A stretch of DNA of 64,000 nt from GCA-2401735 sp051252095 (GTDB taxonomy: Bacteria; Pseudomonadota; Gammaproteobacteria; Burkholderiales; Methylophilaceae), in the NCBI GenBank assembly GCA_051252095.1, contig JBPOFK010000004.1, positions 1-64,000 on the forward strand. Direction: 5' to 3'. The stretch's first letter is position 1. Each line of letters opens with the position of its first letter. This document shows, piece after piece, positions 8,347-18,058 of this stretch. The notes beneath the pieces are model-generated. The model was given only the letters and a program-made list of their open reading frames with translations. It was not told where the DNA came from and made no database searches. A program made the translations under genes and the position numbers.

Positions 8347-9495
8347 ATGAAAAAGACATCCATTTCCAGTATCGTGTGTTTAGATATTATTGATTTTGCA
8401 AAAAAATTAATAACGGAACAACAAGCGAATAAGAAGCGTTTAGATGACTTAGTTGCACAAGCGGTTATTGATATTCCTGAGAAAGATCGACTAATTGTAG
8501 ACACTGGGCATGGCACTATTATTAGCTGTAGTGGTCCGCTGGAAAACGCGTTGGAAGATGCCTTATTTATTGCATTAACCGTTCGCGATGAAATATTGAA
8601 CACCAACACAGAGATGGAACATCCTCTGTATGTGCTAATTGGCATTAACTTGGGTTCAGTGAAGGTGGAAAACAGTATAAACGTAAATGAAGCGCCAAAA
8701 ATTATAGGTGAGGGGTTGATAGAAGCGCAAAGAATTATGAGCTTTGCCAACCCAAATCAAATTTTGGTTTCTCGCGCCTACTTCGATATGGCATCAAAGT
8801 TAACGCTAGAAATCGCGCAAATGTTTGAAAAATATGACATGCATGCCTATGAGCATGACATTTATGCTGTACGTCTGCTTAACGAAAAAGCCATATCAAT
8901 CGATAGCACCACACCGATAGGAGGCAATGAAGCTGTCGGTGATGAGACAGCCCCTCAATCCAGCAATATTAATTGGCGCATTTATTTACTCCCTATTGTG
9001 CTGGCAATAGCTATGTTATTTGCCATAACCAAATGGATGAATACTGACAGTACTGGCGATAATAATAATCAACCAACTTTAACAGACGAACCAGCTAAAC
9101 CCGTTGAAACAACACCACCAGCTAATGAAGCGGAAACAGCATTAGAAAACATGCTTGAAGAAGATGCAACACAAGCATTACCTAAAGAAACTGAAATTAA
9201 AAATAGTCCCGAAAAAACAGAACCAGCAGGAACTGCAGTCAAAAAAAGTCCTCCCAAGAAAAAAACTACCAACAAAACAACAACTGTTCAGACACCCAAA
9301 CCGGGCAATAAGCAAACTGATGTAAGCACATCACAAGCAACGGAAGCGCCTTTAGAAAAAGGTGATGTCTCCAATGAGCAAGCTGAAACAAAAGGCGAAG
9401 ACAAGTCAACTTGGGACAAATTTACAGAAAGTATTAAACAGGGTGCCGATACAGAATGTAGTCAGGCACAAAAAGCATTGAATCAATGTAACTAA
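8347..9495 (+). CDS. membrane-anchored degenerate class III nucleotide-cyclase-like protein
   Basis: A 382-residue protein. Residues 1-185 resemble a class III adenylate/guanylate cyclase catalytic domain: SSIVCLDIIDFAKK (first metal Asp, D13), a GINLGSV strand, and IIGEGLIEAQRIMSFANPNQILVS at the dimer helix. The second metal-binding segment, normally GDA, reads TGHGTIIS, so the second Asp is missing and activity is doubtful. A transmembrane helix follows (about 210-230, IYLLPIVLAIAMLFAIT). The remaining 150 residues are a low-complexity Lys/Thr/Pro/Glu tail ending with two cysteines (TECSQAQKALNQC). Probably a scaffold or pseudoenzyme. Transcription likely ends at the hairpin at 9497. Confidence 0.7.
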   Translation: MKKTSISSIVCLDIIDFAKKLITEQQANKKRLDDLVAQAVIDIPEKDRLIVDTGHGTIISCSGPLENALEDALFIALTVRDEILNTNTEMEHPLYVLIGINLGSVKVENSINVNEAPKIIGEGLIEAQRIMSFANPNQILVSRAYFDMASKLTLEIAQMFEKYDMHAYEHDIYAVRLLNEKAISIDSTTPIGGNEAVGDETAPQSSNINWRIYLLPIVLAIAMLFAITKWMNTDSTGDNNNQPTLTDEPAKPVETTPPANEAETALENMLEEDATQALPKETEIKNSPEKTEPAGTAVKKSPPKKKTTNKTTTVQTPKPGNKQTDVSTSQATEAPLEKGDVSNEQAETKGEDKSTWDKFTESIKQGADTECSQAQKALNQCN

Positions 9496-9496
9496 T

Positions 9497-9521
9497 CCTG
9501 TCAGTGAATGACAGGGTTTTT
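9497..9521 (+). terminator. intrinsic terminator after the cyclase-like gene
   Basis: CCTGTCA (9497-9503), loop GTGAA, TGACAGG (9509-9515), followed by GTTTTT. It overlaps the last codons of nasA on the opposite strand. Confidence 0.75.
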
Positions 9522-12236
9522 GCTATGCATTTTTACTAAGCGCTTTAATTCTGGCACACACGATCCACACTCTGTACCGCACTTGAGTTTGGCTTGCAAC
9601 GTTTGTAGATCAGCTCCATCTTCGCATGTTTCAATAATCTCATTTTCTGAAACATCTATACAATTACATATAATTTTTCCGCGACTTTTTTGACCCGTTG
9701 GTGGAACATTTAATGGTGCGAGTGCCCACTTACGCAGTTCATCTGTAAAATGTCCCTCAAGCATCACCTGCTTCAACCAATCTGCAGCTAGCGTTTCGCC
9801 AATCAGACGCACACCGGTTACTTGTCCTTCTTCAACTAGAATGCGTTTACTAATATTACGCTTGGCATCATCATAATGCAGCATCGGTGCACCTTCTACC
9901 ATACCCAAGATGGTATCAAGTTGATCAATGGTATCTTGATTGGGCAAACTTGCATGTGAAGCACGTAAAACAACCATGCTATTTTCTCTGCCATACAAGC
10001 CACAAGTTGCGTAATCAAAGTGTTTTAGCAATAAACGAATTTGGCTGATTAATGTTAAATCTCGACAGCTACGCATCACGGTCATTTGCCAAGGCAAATC
10101 AAGCTTCTCTAGTTTAATCGTCGTATGCTTCAACTCTGGTTGTTTAGATGTTTCATCAAATGACGAAGGCGTGAGCGCGTTCGCACCCAAGCCATTCATA
10201 AATTGACTACCCCAGTGCATCGGCAGAAAAGTTTCTGCGGGTTTAACTTCATCCGAGGCTCTAACACGAATGTTCAACTCACCTCGCTTATTACTGATTT
10301 TTACAATATCGTCATTCTTGAGTTGCCTACGCTGCATATCAGCTTGGTTCATTGAAAGCAATGGCTCTTCAACATGATTATAAAGTTGCGCAATCGTGCC
10401 TGTGCGGCTCATCCCATGCCATTGGTCACGTAATCGTCCAGTGAGTAAGTGAAGCGGTTGTCTAGCACTGGTTGTGTCTGCTGTAGGCTTATATGACGCT
10501 ATACTAAATTGCGCTTTACCATTCGGTTGTTGAAATCTACCATCAGTATATAAACGTGCTTGACCTTGTAATTCACCCGTTTTAAATGGCCATTGCTGGG
10601 GGCCTTGTTGTTCTAGTAGTGCATAACTTAAACCGGTGATATCCAAATCTCTTCCGCGCGTCGTTTCGCGGTGTTCGTTAAAAATATTTTCTGTGGATTC
10701 ATATGGAAATAAAGTTTGCACTCGCCCCAGTTTCTTTTCGAGGCGTTGTGCAAAATCAACAGCAATCTCCCAATCATGACGCGTTTCTTCTGGCTTAGAA
10801 ACTGCTGCTTGCAACCGTGTAATACGACGTTCTGAGTTTGTGACCGTGCCTTCTTTTTCTCCCCATGTAGAGGCAGGAAACACAACATCAGCATACTGAT
10901 TGCTTTCTGTATTATTAAATGCATCTTGCAGCACAACTAATTCAGCATTGTCTAAAGCTGCGGCGACGTTATTTAAATCAGGCATCGATTGCATCGGGTT
11001 GGTGCAGGCAATCCATATTGCCTTAATGTCTCCATTTTTTACAGCCTCGAACATCTCAATGGCTGTTTTTCCTGATGTGTCTGGTATAGAGTCTACACCC
11101 CAAATGCTCGCAACTTCTTCCCTGTGTAGAGGATTATCTAGATCGCGATGTCCTGACAGCAAGTTAGCCATGCCGCCGACTTCACGCCCGCCCATCGCGT
11201 TAGGTTGCCCTGTAAGAGAGAGAGGGCCGGCGCCAGGTTTGCCAATTTGACCAGTCGCCAAATGCAAATTGATCAACGTCCCATTTTTTTCAGTTCCGTG
11301 AATAGATTGATTCAAACCCATGCAATACATGGATAAGGTTGGCCCTGCACCAAACCATTTAGCTGCTTGTAAAATATCTTCTTCATTAATGCCACAAATA
11401 TCAGCGACCATCTTTGGGGTATATTCACGCACCGTGTCTTTTAATGCCTCAAAACCTTCGGTATGCAGACGGATATAATCCATATCTAACAAGCCTTCCC
11501 ATAGCATCACGTGTAATAAACCATTAAATAGCGCTACGTCCGTACCAGGTAATATAGCGAGATGTAGGTCTGCTAGTTGTGCGGTATCTGTTCGACGTGG
11601 GTCGACCACAATAATTTTCATATCAGGATTTTTGGCTTTTGCATCTTCAATCCGACGAAAGATAATGGGATGTGCAAAAGCGGTATTACTACCTGCAATA
11701 AACAAGCATTTAGTGTAATCAATATCCTCATAACAAGCCGGTGGGGCATCTGCCCCCAGAGTTGTTTTGTAGCCTGATACAGCTGAACTCATGCATAAGC
11801 GTGAATTCGTATCGACATTGTTGGTACCAATCAGTCCTTTGGATAGTTTGTTAAAAACATAATAATCTTCGGTTAACAATTGGCCTGACAGATAAAAGCC
11901 AACGGCATCTGGGCCATGTTGTTTAATTATGGCAGCAAACTTGTCAACCACGTAGTCTAGCGACTCGTTCCAAGTAACCACTCCACGCTGGTCTGTTCGG
12001 TTTTTACGCATCTCTGGATACAAAGCTCGTGCATCCAACTTGGCTGTGTGATGTAAAGTTGCGCCTTTTGTGCATAAACGACCAAAATTTGCGGGGTGAT
12101 TGGGATCACCTTTTACCCCAATAATCTTATCGTTTTGTGTGCTGATAATCACGCCGCAGCCCACACCACAATAACAACAAGTACTTTTTGTTTCTTTGGT
12201 TCGGGGATGAAGCGTAATCGTTTCTGTTTTATCCAA
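9501..12236 (-). CDS. nasA: assimilatory nitrate reductase, catalytic subunit
   Basis: Cytoplasmic molybdoenzyme of 911 residues that reduces nitrate to nitrite. The N terminus has the [4Fe-4S] ligands C20-x2-C23-x3-C27 (TCCYCGVGCG) and C55 (GRLCTKG). The long middle region is a bis-MGD molybdopterin oxidoreductase with the RLCMSSAVSGYK segment, and a dinucleotide-binding domain is visible near 600-720. The last 60 residues form a BFD-type [2Fe-2S] domain (ICNCIDVS, then CGTECGSC), typical of the NasA class that takes electrons from a flavoprotein or ferredoxin. No separate NasB/NasC reductase is seen in the window. Last gene of the nas module, 58 bp after nirD. Confidence 0.95.
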   Translation of the reverse strand: MDKTETITLHPRTKETKSTCCYCGVGCGVIISTQNDKIIGVKGDPNHPANFGRLCTKGATLHHTAKLDARALYPEMRKNRTDQRGVVTWNESLDYVVDKFAAIIKQHGPDAVGFYLSGQLLTEDYYVFNKLSKGLIGTNNVDTNSRLCMSSAVSGYKTTLGADAPPACYEDIDYTKCLFIAGSNTAFAHPIIFRRIEDAKAKNPDMKIIVVDPRRTDTAQLADLHLAILPGTDVALFNGLLHVMLWEGLLDMDYIRLHTEGFEALKDTVREYTPKMVADICGINEEDILQAAKWFGAGPTLSMYCMGLNQSIHGTEKNGTLINLHLATGQIGKPGAGPLSLTGQPNAMGGREVGGMANLLSGHRDLDNPLHREEVASIWGVDSIPDTSGKTAIEMFEAVKNGDIKAIWIACTNPMQSMPDLNNVAAALDNAELVVLQDAFNNTESNQYADVVFPASTWGEKEGTVTNSERRITRLQAAVSKPEETRHDWEIAVDFAQRLEKKLGRVQTLFPYESTENIFNEHRETTRGRDLDITGLSYALLEQQGPQQWPFKTGELQGQARLYTDGRFQQPNGKAQFSIASYKPTADTTSARQPLHLLTGRLRDQWHGMSRTGTIAQLYNHVEEPLLSMNQADMQRRQLKNDDIVKISNKRGELNIRVRASDEVKPAETFLPMHWGSQFMNGLGANALTPSSFDETSKQPELKHTTIKLEKLDLPWQMTVMRSCRDLTLISQIRLLLKHFDYATCGLYGRENSMVVLRASHASLPNQDTIDQLDTILGMVEGAPMLHYDDAKRNISKRILVEEGQVTGVRLIGETLAADWLKQVMLEGHFTDELRKWALAPLNVPPTGQKSRGKIICNCIDVSENEIIETCEDGADLQTLQAKLKCGTECGSCVPELKRLVKMHSKNPVIH

Positions 12237-12294
12237 TGGTATAAGCTCTTGAAAATCGATTATTGTTTAAGCGCGGCTGATAGATTTTGCCTCA

Positions 12295-12600
12295 TTATAC
12301 CGCCAGATAAACAATTCCATCTTCTACTTTTGTTTTGTAGCACGCAGTTTCACCCTCATCTGGTGCTTCAGCCTGACCTGTTTCTAGGCTAATGCGCCAG
12401 TTATGTAAAGGGCATGCAACCGTTTTTTCAAACACAATGCCTTGCGACAAAGGGCCCGCTTTGTGCGGGCATGTGTTATTGATTGCAAATACACTGTCAT
12501 CTTCTGTACGAAAAATACCAATTTCTTTACTCTCAGTTCGTACAACACGCGCACCAAGTTTTGGGATATCAATTAAAGAGCAAACTTCTTTCCAGGCCAT
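12295..12600 (-). CDS. nirD: assimilatory nitrite reductase small subunit (Rieske type)
   Basis: A 101-residue protein. A complete Rieske [2Fe-2S] motif is present: CPHKAGPLSQG (C-x-H) and CPLHNW (C-x2-H), about 17 residues apart. NirD proteins accompany NirB; many enterobacterial NirD lack the iron ligands, whereas this one keeps them and can carry the cluster. It sits 29 bp after nirB and before nasA, an order fitting nitrate to ammonium reduction in one operon. Confidence 0.93.
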   Translation of the reverse strand: MAWKEVCSLIDIPKLGARVVRTESKEIGIFRTEDDSVFAINNTCPHKAGPLSQGIVFEKTVACPLHNWRISLETGQAEAPDEGETACYKTKVEDGIVYLAV

Positions 12601-12629
12601 TTTTAATACTTTCTAATGTAATTGTTTAA

Positions 12630-15059
12630 TTAAACCGTAATTGTTTCAAATTGTTTGTGTTCTTCACGATTTTTTGCTCTTTCTGCCCATGGGTCTTTTG
12701 CACCTTGTAAAGCGTAGATAAGACGATCAAATGCAGCTTTGCGACCTTCAGCATCTTCCAATACCCGTTGCTTCACATATTCTAAACCAACACGTTCAAT
12801 CCAGTGTACAGTCCGATCTAAATAGCGCGCTTCCTCACGGTAGATTTGAATAAACGCACCTGAATATTCAATTACCTCTTCTGCTGTTTTGACTTTACAT
12901 AAAAATTGTCCCGCCTCTGTTTTAATACCGCCGTTACCACCGACATAAATCTCCCAACCGGAATCCACGCCAATAATACCTACATCTTTAATTCCAGATT
13001 CAGCGCAATTACGCGGGCAACCTGATACTGCAAATTTAACCTTATGCGGTGCCCACATATGGTCAAACGCTTTTTCTATGTCAATGCCAAGCTGGGTTGA
13101 ATTTTGCGTACCAAAACGACAGAACTCAGAACCAACACACGTTTTAACAGTACGAATAGATTTACCGTACGCATAGCCAGATGGCATATCCAAATCTGCC
13201 CACATGTTTTGTAAGTCCTCTTTCTTCACACCAAGCATATCAATACGCTGACCACCAGTCAGTTTCACCATTGGCACTTTATACTTATCTGCTACATCAG
13301 CAATTTTACGCAACTGATCTGGATTGGTCACACCTCCATACATCCTCGGAACAACCGAGTATGTTCCATCTTTTTGAATGTTTGCATGCACACGCTCATT
13401 AATAAAGCGCGATTGTGGGTCATCAGTGGCTTCATGTGGCCAAGTAGAAATTAGATAATAATTCAGCGCTGGTCGACAAGTTGCGCAACCGTTTGGTGTA
13501 TGCCAGTCCATGCCTTTCATTGCAGCTGGAATCGTTAAATATTTATTTTTACGAACGGCTTCACGCACTTCTTCATGATTGAGATCAGTACATGCACAAA
13601 CGGCCTTGCTTGTAGATGGTGGTGCATAAGCACCGCCTAAAGTAGATGCCAAAATTTGCTCTACTAAGCCAGTACAACTACCGCAACTGGAGCCTGCTTT
13701 TGTTTGTTTTTTGACATCATCAATAGTAAACAAGCCATCTTTCTGTATTGCATTGACAATCGTCCCTTTACAAACACCATTGCAACCGCATACCTCCATT
13801 GTGTCAGGCATTGCCGCAGCCTGATTCTGGCCTTGATGCCCTGTATTGCCAAGTGAATCCTGACCGAACATGAGATGATCACGAATCTCATGAATGGGTT
13901 TGCCGTCACGGAGCATCTGGAAATACCAGGCTCCGTCGCCAGTATCGCCATAGAGCACGCTACCGATGATTTTGTCACCTTTAATGACGAGTTTTTTGTA
14001 TACCCCGCCAACTGCATCATGCAACACAATTTCTTCAGTATCGTCTCCTCCAGTAAAATCTCCCGCAGAAAACAAATCAATGCCTGTCACTTTTAATTTT
14101 GTTGAGGTGACAGATCCTTTGTATGAACCAATACCAAAGTTGGCTAAGTGCGTGGCGCACACCTTAGCCATTTCAAATAACGGTGCGACTAATCCGTAAG
14201 ACAAGCCACGATGTGAAACGCATTCCCCCACAGCATAGACGCGCGGGTCAAATGTTTGCATTGTGTCATTGACCACAATGCCTTTATCACAATGAATACC
14301 TGCAGCGTCAGCAAGTGCAAAGTTGGGGCGAATACCAACCGCTAATACAACCAAATCCGCAGGAATCTCAAAGCCTTCCTTAAACTTAACCGCACTTACG
14401 CGCCCATCATCATTCCCAATAATAGTCTCTGTATTCGTTTTGAGATGAAATTTTAAGCCTTTTGCTTCCAGTGATTTTTGCAGCATGACACCCGCAGTTT
14501 TATCTAATTGTTTTTCTAGCAACCATTCATTTCGGTGTATGACCGTTACATCCATGCCCTGAATTTTCAACCCATTTGCCGCTTCTAAGCCTAGCAACCC
14601 ACCGCCAATAACAACAGCATGTTTGTATTTTTTTGCAGCGGCAATCATATCATTCGTGTCTTTTATATCACGGTAGCCGAGAACCCCATCTAGCTCTTTG
14701 CCCGGAATGGCGGGCATAAATGGCTTAGAACCAGTTGCAATCAACAGGCGATCATATGCTGCTGTAGTGCCATTTTCAGCCGTCACTATTCGGTTAATTC
14801 GATCAATTTTGTTCACGCGAGCATCTGTGTGTAACGTAATATTATGTTCCGCATACCACTCCCGAGTATTTAGAATAATATCGTCTATGGTTTGCTCGTT
14901 TGCCAGCACTGGAGAGAGCATGATGCGATTGTAATTTGGGTAGGGTTCATCACCAAAAACGGTAATATCATAAATGTCTGGAGAAATTTTCAGCAGCTCT
15001 TCCACTACACGCATCCCAGCCATGCCGTTACCAATAACAACTAATTTCATTTTTTTCAT
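12630..15059 (-). CDS. nirB: NAD(P)H-dependent nitrite reductase large subunit
   Basis: An 809-residue cytoplasmic enzyme that reduces nitrite to ammonium with six electrons. Domains in order: FAD/NAD-binding oxidoreductase (1-400; GNGMAGMRVVEELL at the N terminus, GGGLLGLEAANGLK near 152), two BFD-like [2Fe-2S] segments (about 425-475, CGCNGVCKG and SCGSCTG, and 490-535), a ferredoxin-like sulfite/nitrite reductase domain, and the 4Fe-4S/siroheme motif TCVGSEFCRFG with SGCPRNCAES. All four siroheme-cluster cysteines are present. It follows the porin gene by 161 bp, with a strong hairpin between. Confidence 0.96.
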   Translation of the reverse strand: MKKMKLVVIGNGMAGMRVVEELLKISPDIYDITVFGDEPYPNYNRIMLSPVLANEQTIDDIILNTREWYAEHNITLHTDARVNKIDRINRIVTAENGTTAAYDRLLIATGSKPFMPAIPGKELDGVLGYRDIKDTNDMIAAAKKYKHAVVIGGGLLGLEAANGLKIQGMDVTVIHRNEWLLEKQLDKTAGVMLQKSLEAKGLKFHLKTNTETIIGNDDGRVSAVKFKEGFEIPADLVVLAVGIRPNFALADAAGIHCDKGIVVNDTMQTFDPRVYAVGECVSHRGLSYGLVAPLFEMAKVCATHLANFGIGSYKGSVTSTKLKVTGIDLFSAGDFTGGDDTEEIVLHDAVGGVYKKLVIKGDKIIGSVLYGDTGDGAWYFQMLRDGKPIHEIRDHLMFGQDSLGNTGHQGQNQAAAMPDTMEVCGCNGVCKGTIVNAIQKDGLFTIDDVKKQTKAGSSCGSCTGLVEQILASTLGGAYAPPSTSKAVCACTDLNHEEVREAVRKNKYLTIPAAMKGMDWHTPNGCATCRPALNYYLISTWPHEATDDPQSRFINERVHANIQKDGTYSVVPRMYGGVTNPDQLRKIADVADKYKVPMVKLTGGQRIDMLGVKKEDLQNMWADLDMPSGYAYGKSIRTVKTCVGSEFCRFGTQNSTQLGIDIEKAFDHMWAPHKVKFAVSGCPRNCAESGIKDVGIIGVDSGWEIYVGGNGGIKTEAGQFLCKVKTAEEVIEYSGAFIQIYREEARYLDRTVHWIERVGLEYVKQRVLEDAEGRKAAFDRLIYALQGAKDPWAERAKNREEHKQFETITV

Positions 15060-15173
15060 AATATTTTGCCTACTGCTTCTTATTGCATCATTTGTTAATT
15101 AAAAATAACTGTTAAATCTTATTGAGATAAATCACTACAAAATGGCTTATCGCAATAATATTCTAGGAGTAAC

Positions 15174-15199
15174 GCCAAGCTGCAGGGGAGCAGCTTGGC
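15174..15199 (-). repeat. strong intercistronic hairpin between porin and nirB
   Basis: GCCAAGCTGC (15174-15183) and GCAGCTTGGC (15190-15199) form a perfect 10-bp GC-rich stem with a six-base loop just after the porin stop codon. No T-run follows in the transcript direction, so it is more likely an mRNA processing or stability element, tuning porin against nirB levels, than a full terminator. The loop lacks the A1/G4 pattern of the NasT leader. Confidence 0.6.
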
Positions 15200-15220
15200 G
15201 CACCGTTGCAATAAAGATGA

Positions 15221-16480
15221 CTAAAACTGATACATTGCAGTCACCCATATTTTCTGTGTTGTTGGCTTACGGCCAGCGCCTGCCACTTTTTCGTCTTCAG
15301 TGAATTTTGCATATTCCACAGCACCTGTTAATTGCTTGGTGAATGGGTAATAAACGCCAAGATCCAACTCTTTACCAAACTTGTCTCCTGTACCACCACC
15401 AGCAGTGTTAAATTTTCGATCAGAGTCGATAAAATGATATTCTGCTTTTAATTTCGCACCCAACAATTTTCCGCCGGCAATGATCATCGTATCTTCAATA
15501 CCACTGTCTGGTGTCGATAAGAATAAATCAGCCCAACCCTGGAAAAGGTGATTGGTACCTAATTGTGTTTGAAAGGCTTTTCCGTCAGAGTTACCTGATA
15601 GCTTCTCTTGGTCAACCCGCAAAAACCAGTCACCATAGCCAGCACCAGCGCCAATGCGATAATAGTGATTATCGATATCTTTATTTCCATCTTTATAATC
15701 ATCTTGTTTTGCATATTCGGCTGTATAGAGCACGCTCCATTGATCATTCACCTTGCTTTTACCGTCTAGTCGCAAACCAAAAGTTTTATCTGATTTTGCT
15801 TTTAACGCTGTACCATCCCAATCGTTAAAATAGCCATATCCAGTTAGGTTGGTTGCTGGCGTAATGGCATATTTAATATTGGCAATTTCAAAGTTACCAT
15901 CTTCGATTTTAGTCGTTATCTGCTTAATTTGCTCAAAGTGTGCCAATGTGACCGTTGTTTTTGCGAGACTTGTATTGACATAAGACAGCCCATTGAACAC
16001 TGCCCAGTTTTGGCGGAAACGTACATCGCCAATATAACGCCAGTTATCCAAAAACATCTGCTGACGACCAAATTTAACGTTATTGGTTGCATTTGCCCAT
16101 TGCAGGTAGACTTGATGAAAATCATAATCTTCAGGGTCTGCAATCACAGAGTAAGAACGACGACTAGTAATAGGATCACCTTTTTTTGCATCGTTATAAT
16201 CATCATTAAATGGGCTTAAACCATAAAACTGTGTGTTGATACTAAAGCCATGAAAGGGCTTTGTTTCATAACCAACCAAAGTACGCAAGGTATAAGCATT
16301 GGCATCATCCAATGGATTATCTTGGTTGACGTTTTCCCAGCGGAATTTCAAATTTGCAGAAAACTTACCCTCAGTGATGGCTTCTTTGAACGATGCCGCT
16401 TCTTCTGCCTGCAAGGTTGCAACCAATGATGTCATTGCAGAGAGTAGTGCAATGCTTATCAGTTTTTGTTTTACTTTCAT
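15221..16480 (-). CDS. outer-membrane porin-like beta-barrel (alginate-export/Opr type)
   Basis: A 419-residue exported protein: signal peptide 1-25 (ending ATLQA), then alternating amphipathic strands rich in Tyr, Trp and Gly, ending in the aromatic TAMYQF typical of outer-membrane barrels. The first strand FSANLKFRWENVNQDNP resembles the alginate-export/porin family. Position inside the nitrate operon suggests a channel for nitrate or nitrite across the outer membrane; that is inference from context. Confidence 0.8.
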   Translation of the reverse strand: MKVKQKLISIALLSAMTSLVATLQAEEAASFKEAITEGKFSANLKFRWENVNQDNPLDDANAYTLRTLVGYETKPFHGFSINTQFYGLSPFNDDYNDAKKGDPITSRRSYSVIADPEDYDFHQVYLQWANATNNVKFGRQQMFLDNWRYIGDVRFRQNWAVFNGLSYVNTSLAKTTVTLAHFEQIKQITTKIEDGNFEIANIKYAITPATNLTGYGYFNDWDGTALKAKSDKTFGLRLDGKSKVNDQWSVLYTAEYAKQDDYKDGNKDIDNHYYRIGAGAGYGDWFLRVDQEKLSGNSDGKAFQTQLGTNHLFQGWADLFLSTPDSGIEDTMIIAGGKLLGAKLKAEYHFIDSDRKFNTAGGGTGDKFGKELDLGVYYPFTKQLTGAVEYAKFTEDEKVAGAGRKPTTQKIWVTAMYQF

Positions 16481-16556
16481 TATTTTCCCCTTTATTACAA
16501 ATTTAAAAATTGTTTAGTTTTTCGCGTGCATGGCATCAATGCACTGCTTGCTATTG

Positions 16557-17984
16557 TTAAGTATTAGATTTATTTAAATCAGCATGAGCCACTTTCATAC
16601 TATGCGTACTAAAGTTCGCTAGGTAGCCAACTGCATCATGAGGATCAAACTGAATCCCATCAAAAAATTGATCTGGTCCCATTGCAATTGGATTAGTTGC
16701 ATCTTTTAATAACCATGATTTTGCATGTACGCCCTCAGACTTGTAGTTTGTTGTAGGCGCTGCAACCCCAAGCTCCTCTGCAGCTTCTCGGTAAACATCA
16801 GATAGGTAAATGGATGCAGCGACTTTTTTAAAGTCAACGGCCTGATCAATTTGCCCCCAACGCACCATCTGTGTAAGTGTCCAGATTGCATGTGATTGCC
16901 ATGGAAAGTTTGCAGCATACCGATGGAATACATTAAAATCTGGCATCGCTACTGGTGTTTCTTTATTACTGTATGTCCAAGTCCCAGTCATCGAGTTTTC
17001 AACGACAGACTGCGGCGCATTGATATATTCTTTGGCAGAAATGATGCGCACGACTTCTTTACGGTTGTCTGGTATATCCATCCATTGCGTTGCTTCAATA
17101 AGGGCTTTAATCGTTGCTTTATGGGTGCATGGATACTCATTTGCCCATGCTCTTGTCACACCAAACACTTTTTCAGGACTGTTATTCCAAATTTCATAAC
17201 TGGTGATAATGGATTTACCAATCCCCAGCGCTACTGCTTGTTGATTCCACGGCTCCCCCACGCAATAACCATCAATGTTATTTGCTTCTAGGTTTGATAC
17301 CATTTTTGATGGCGGAATGACAATCAAACGAACATCTTTATCTGGGTCGATACCCGCAGAAGCCATCCAATATCTAATTTCATAGTTATGGGATGAGACT
17401 GGATAAACCATGGCAAATACCATTGGATCTTTCCCCGCTTTTTTATCTGCTTCAATCACTTTCTTTAGTGCAACAGCTGTTGTAGGGCGTGTTTGCATAG
17501 CTTTAGGATCGGCAGCCATCATGCGTGCATGGAGTCCATTTGAAACTGTTATGCCATTGCCGTTTAAATCCATGGAAAAAGCAGTGACAGTATCTTTTTG
17601 GATAGAGCCAACACCGAGTGTGGCTGAGATAGGCATACCTGCCAGCATATGTGCACCATCAAGCAGACCTGATGATACTTTGTCACGAATATTCGCCCAA
17701 GATGCCTCTTTAGAAATCGTGACCTCTAAACCATGCTTTTCAAAAAATCCTTTCTCTTTTGCAATGACAATTGGCGCGCAATCTGTCAATGGAATAATGC
17801 CGAAAGTGAGCTGAATTTTTTCTAAACTACTACTGCTTTTGTTATGTGCAGCATTGCTAGTGCCTGATGTAACGCCTGACACCAATGCTGCTGCAGACAT
17901 TGCCGTTGCTTTAATAAAATCCCTACGCGCAGATGAGCTAGGCGTTATATTATGTTTATCATCGCTACTATGGATATCTGCCAT
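16557..17984 (-). CDS. nrtA: nitrate-binding protein, NrtA/NasF family, with Tat signal
   Basis: A 475-residue ABC-type substrate-binding protein of the NrtA/CmpA class. Residues 18-50 hold a twin-arginine signal (SSARRDFIKATAMS) and a hydrophobic stretch; the mature part opens KIQLTFGIIPLTDCAPIVIAKEKGFF, the classic start of nitrate/bicarbonate-binding domains, with GYCVGEPWNQQAVALG near 240. The permease (NrtB) and ATPase (NrtC/D), normally adjacent, are absent from the window, so transport must use subunits coded elsewhere or the protein may act as a nitrate sensor, since NasS is homologous to NrtA. Ribosome site AAGGAAG precedes the ATG. Expression is probably set by the leader at 18007-18160. 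Confidence 0.88.
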   Translation of the reverse strand: MADIHSSDDKHNITPSSSARRDFIKATAMSAAALVSGVTSGTSNAAHNKSSSSLEKIQLTFGIIPLTDCAPIVIAKEKGFFEKHGLEVTISKEASWANIRDKVSSGLLDGAHMLAGMPISATLGVGSIQKDTVTAFSMDLNGNGITVSNGLHARMMAADPKAMQTRPTTAVALKKVIEADKKAGKDPMVFAMVYPVSSHNYEIRYWMASAGIDPDKDVRLIVIPPSKMVSNLEANNIDGYCVGEPWNQQAVALGIGKSIITSYEIWNNSPEKVFGVTRAWANEYPCTHKATIKALIEATQWMDIPDNRKEVVRIISAKEYINAPQSVVENSMTGTWTYSNKETPVAMPDFNVFHRYAANFPWQSHAIWTLTQMVRWGQIDQAVDFKKVAASIYLSDVYREAAEELGVAAPTTNYKSEGVHAKSWLLKDATNPIAMGPDQFFDGIQFDPHDAVGYLANFSTHSMKVAHADLNKSNT

Positions 17985-18006
17985 TTAACTTCCTTTACCA
18001 TGCCTA

Positions 18007-18058
18007 AAATAAAAAAGCGTCCTTATTCACGTCATTAACTGACAGTAAATAAGGACGC
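18007..18058 (-). terminator. intrinsic terminator in the nrtA leader
   Basis: In the minus-strand transcript GCGTCCTTATT (18058-18048) pairs perfectly with AATAAGGACGC (18027-18017) and is followed by a run of six T and a further AT-rich tract. It lies between nasT and nrtA and would stop transcription before nrtA, porin, nirBD and nasA unless prevented. Confidence 0.9.
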
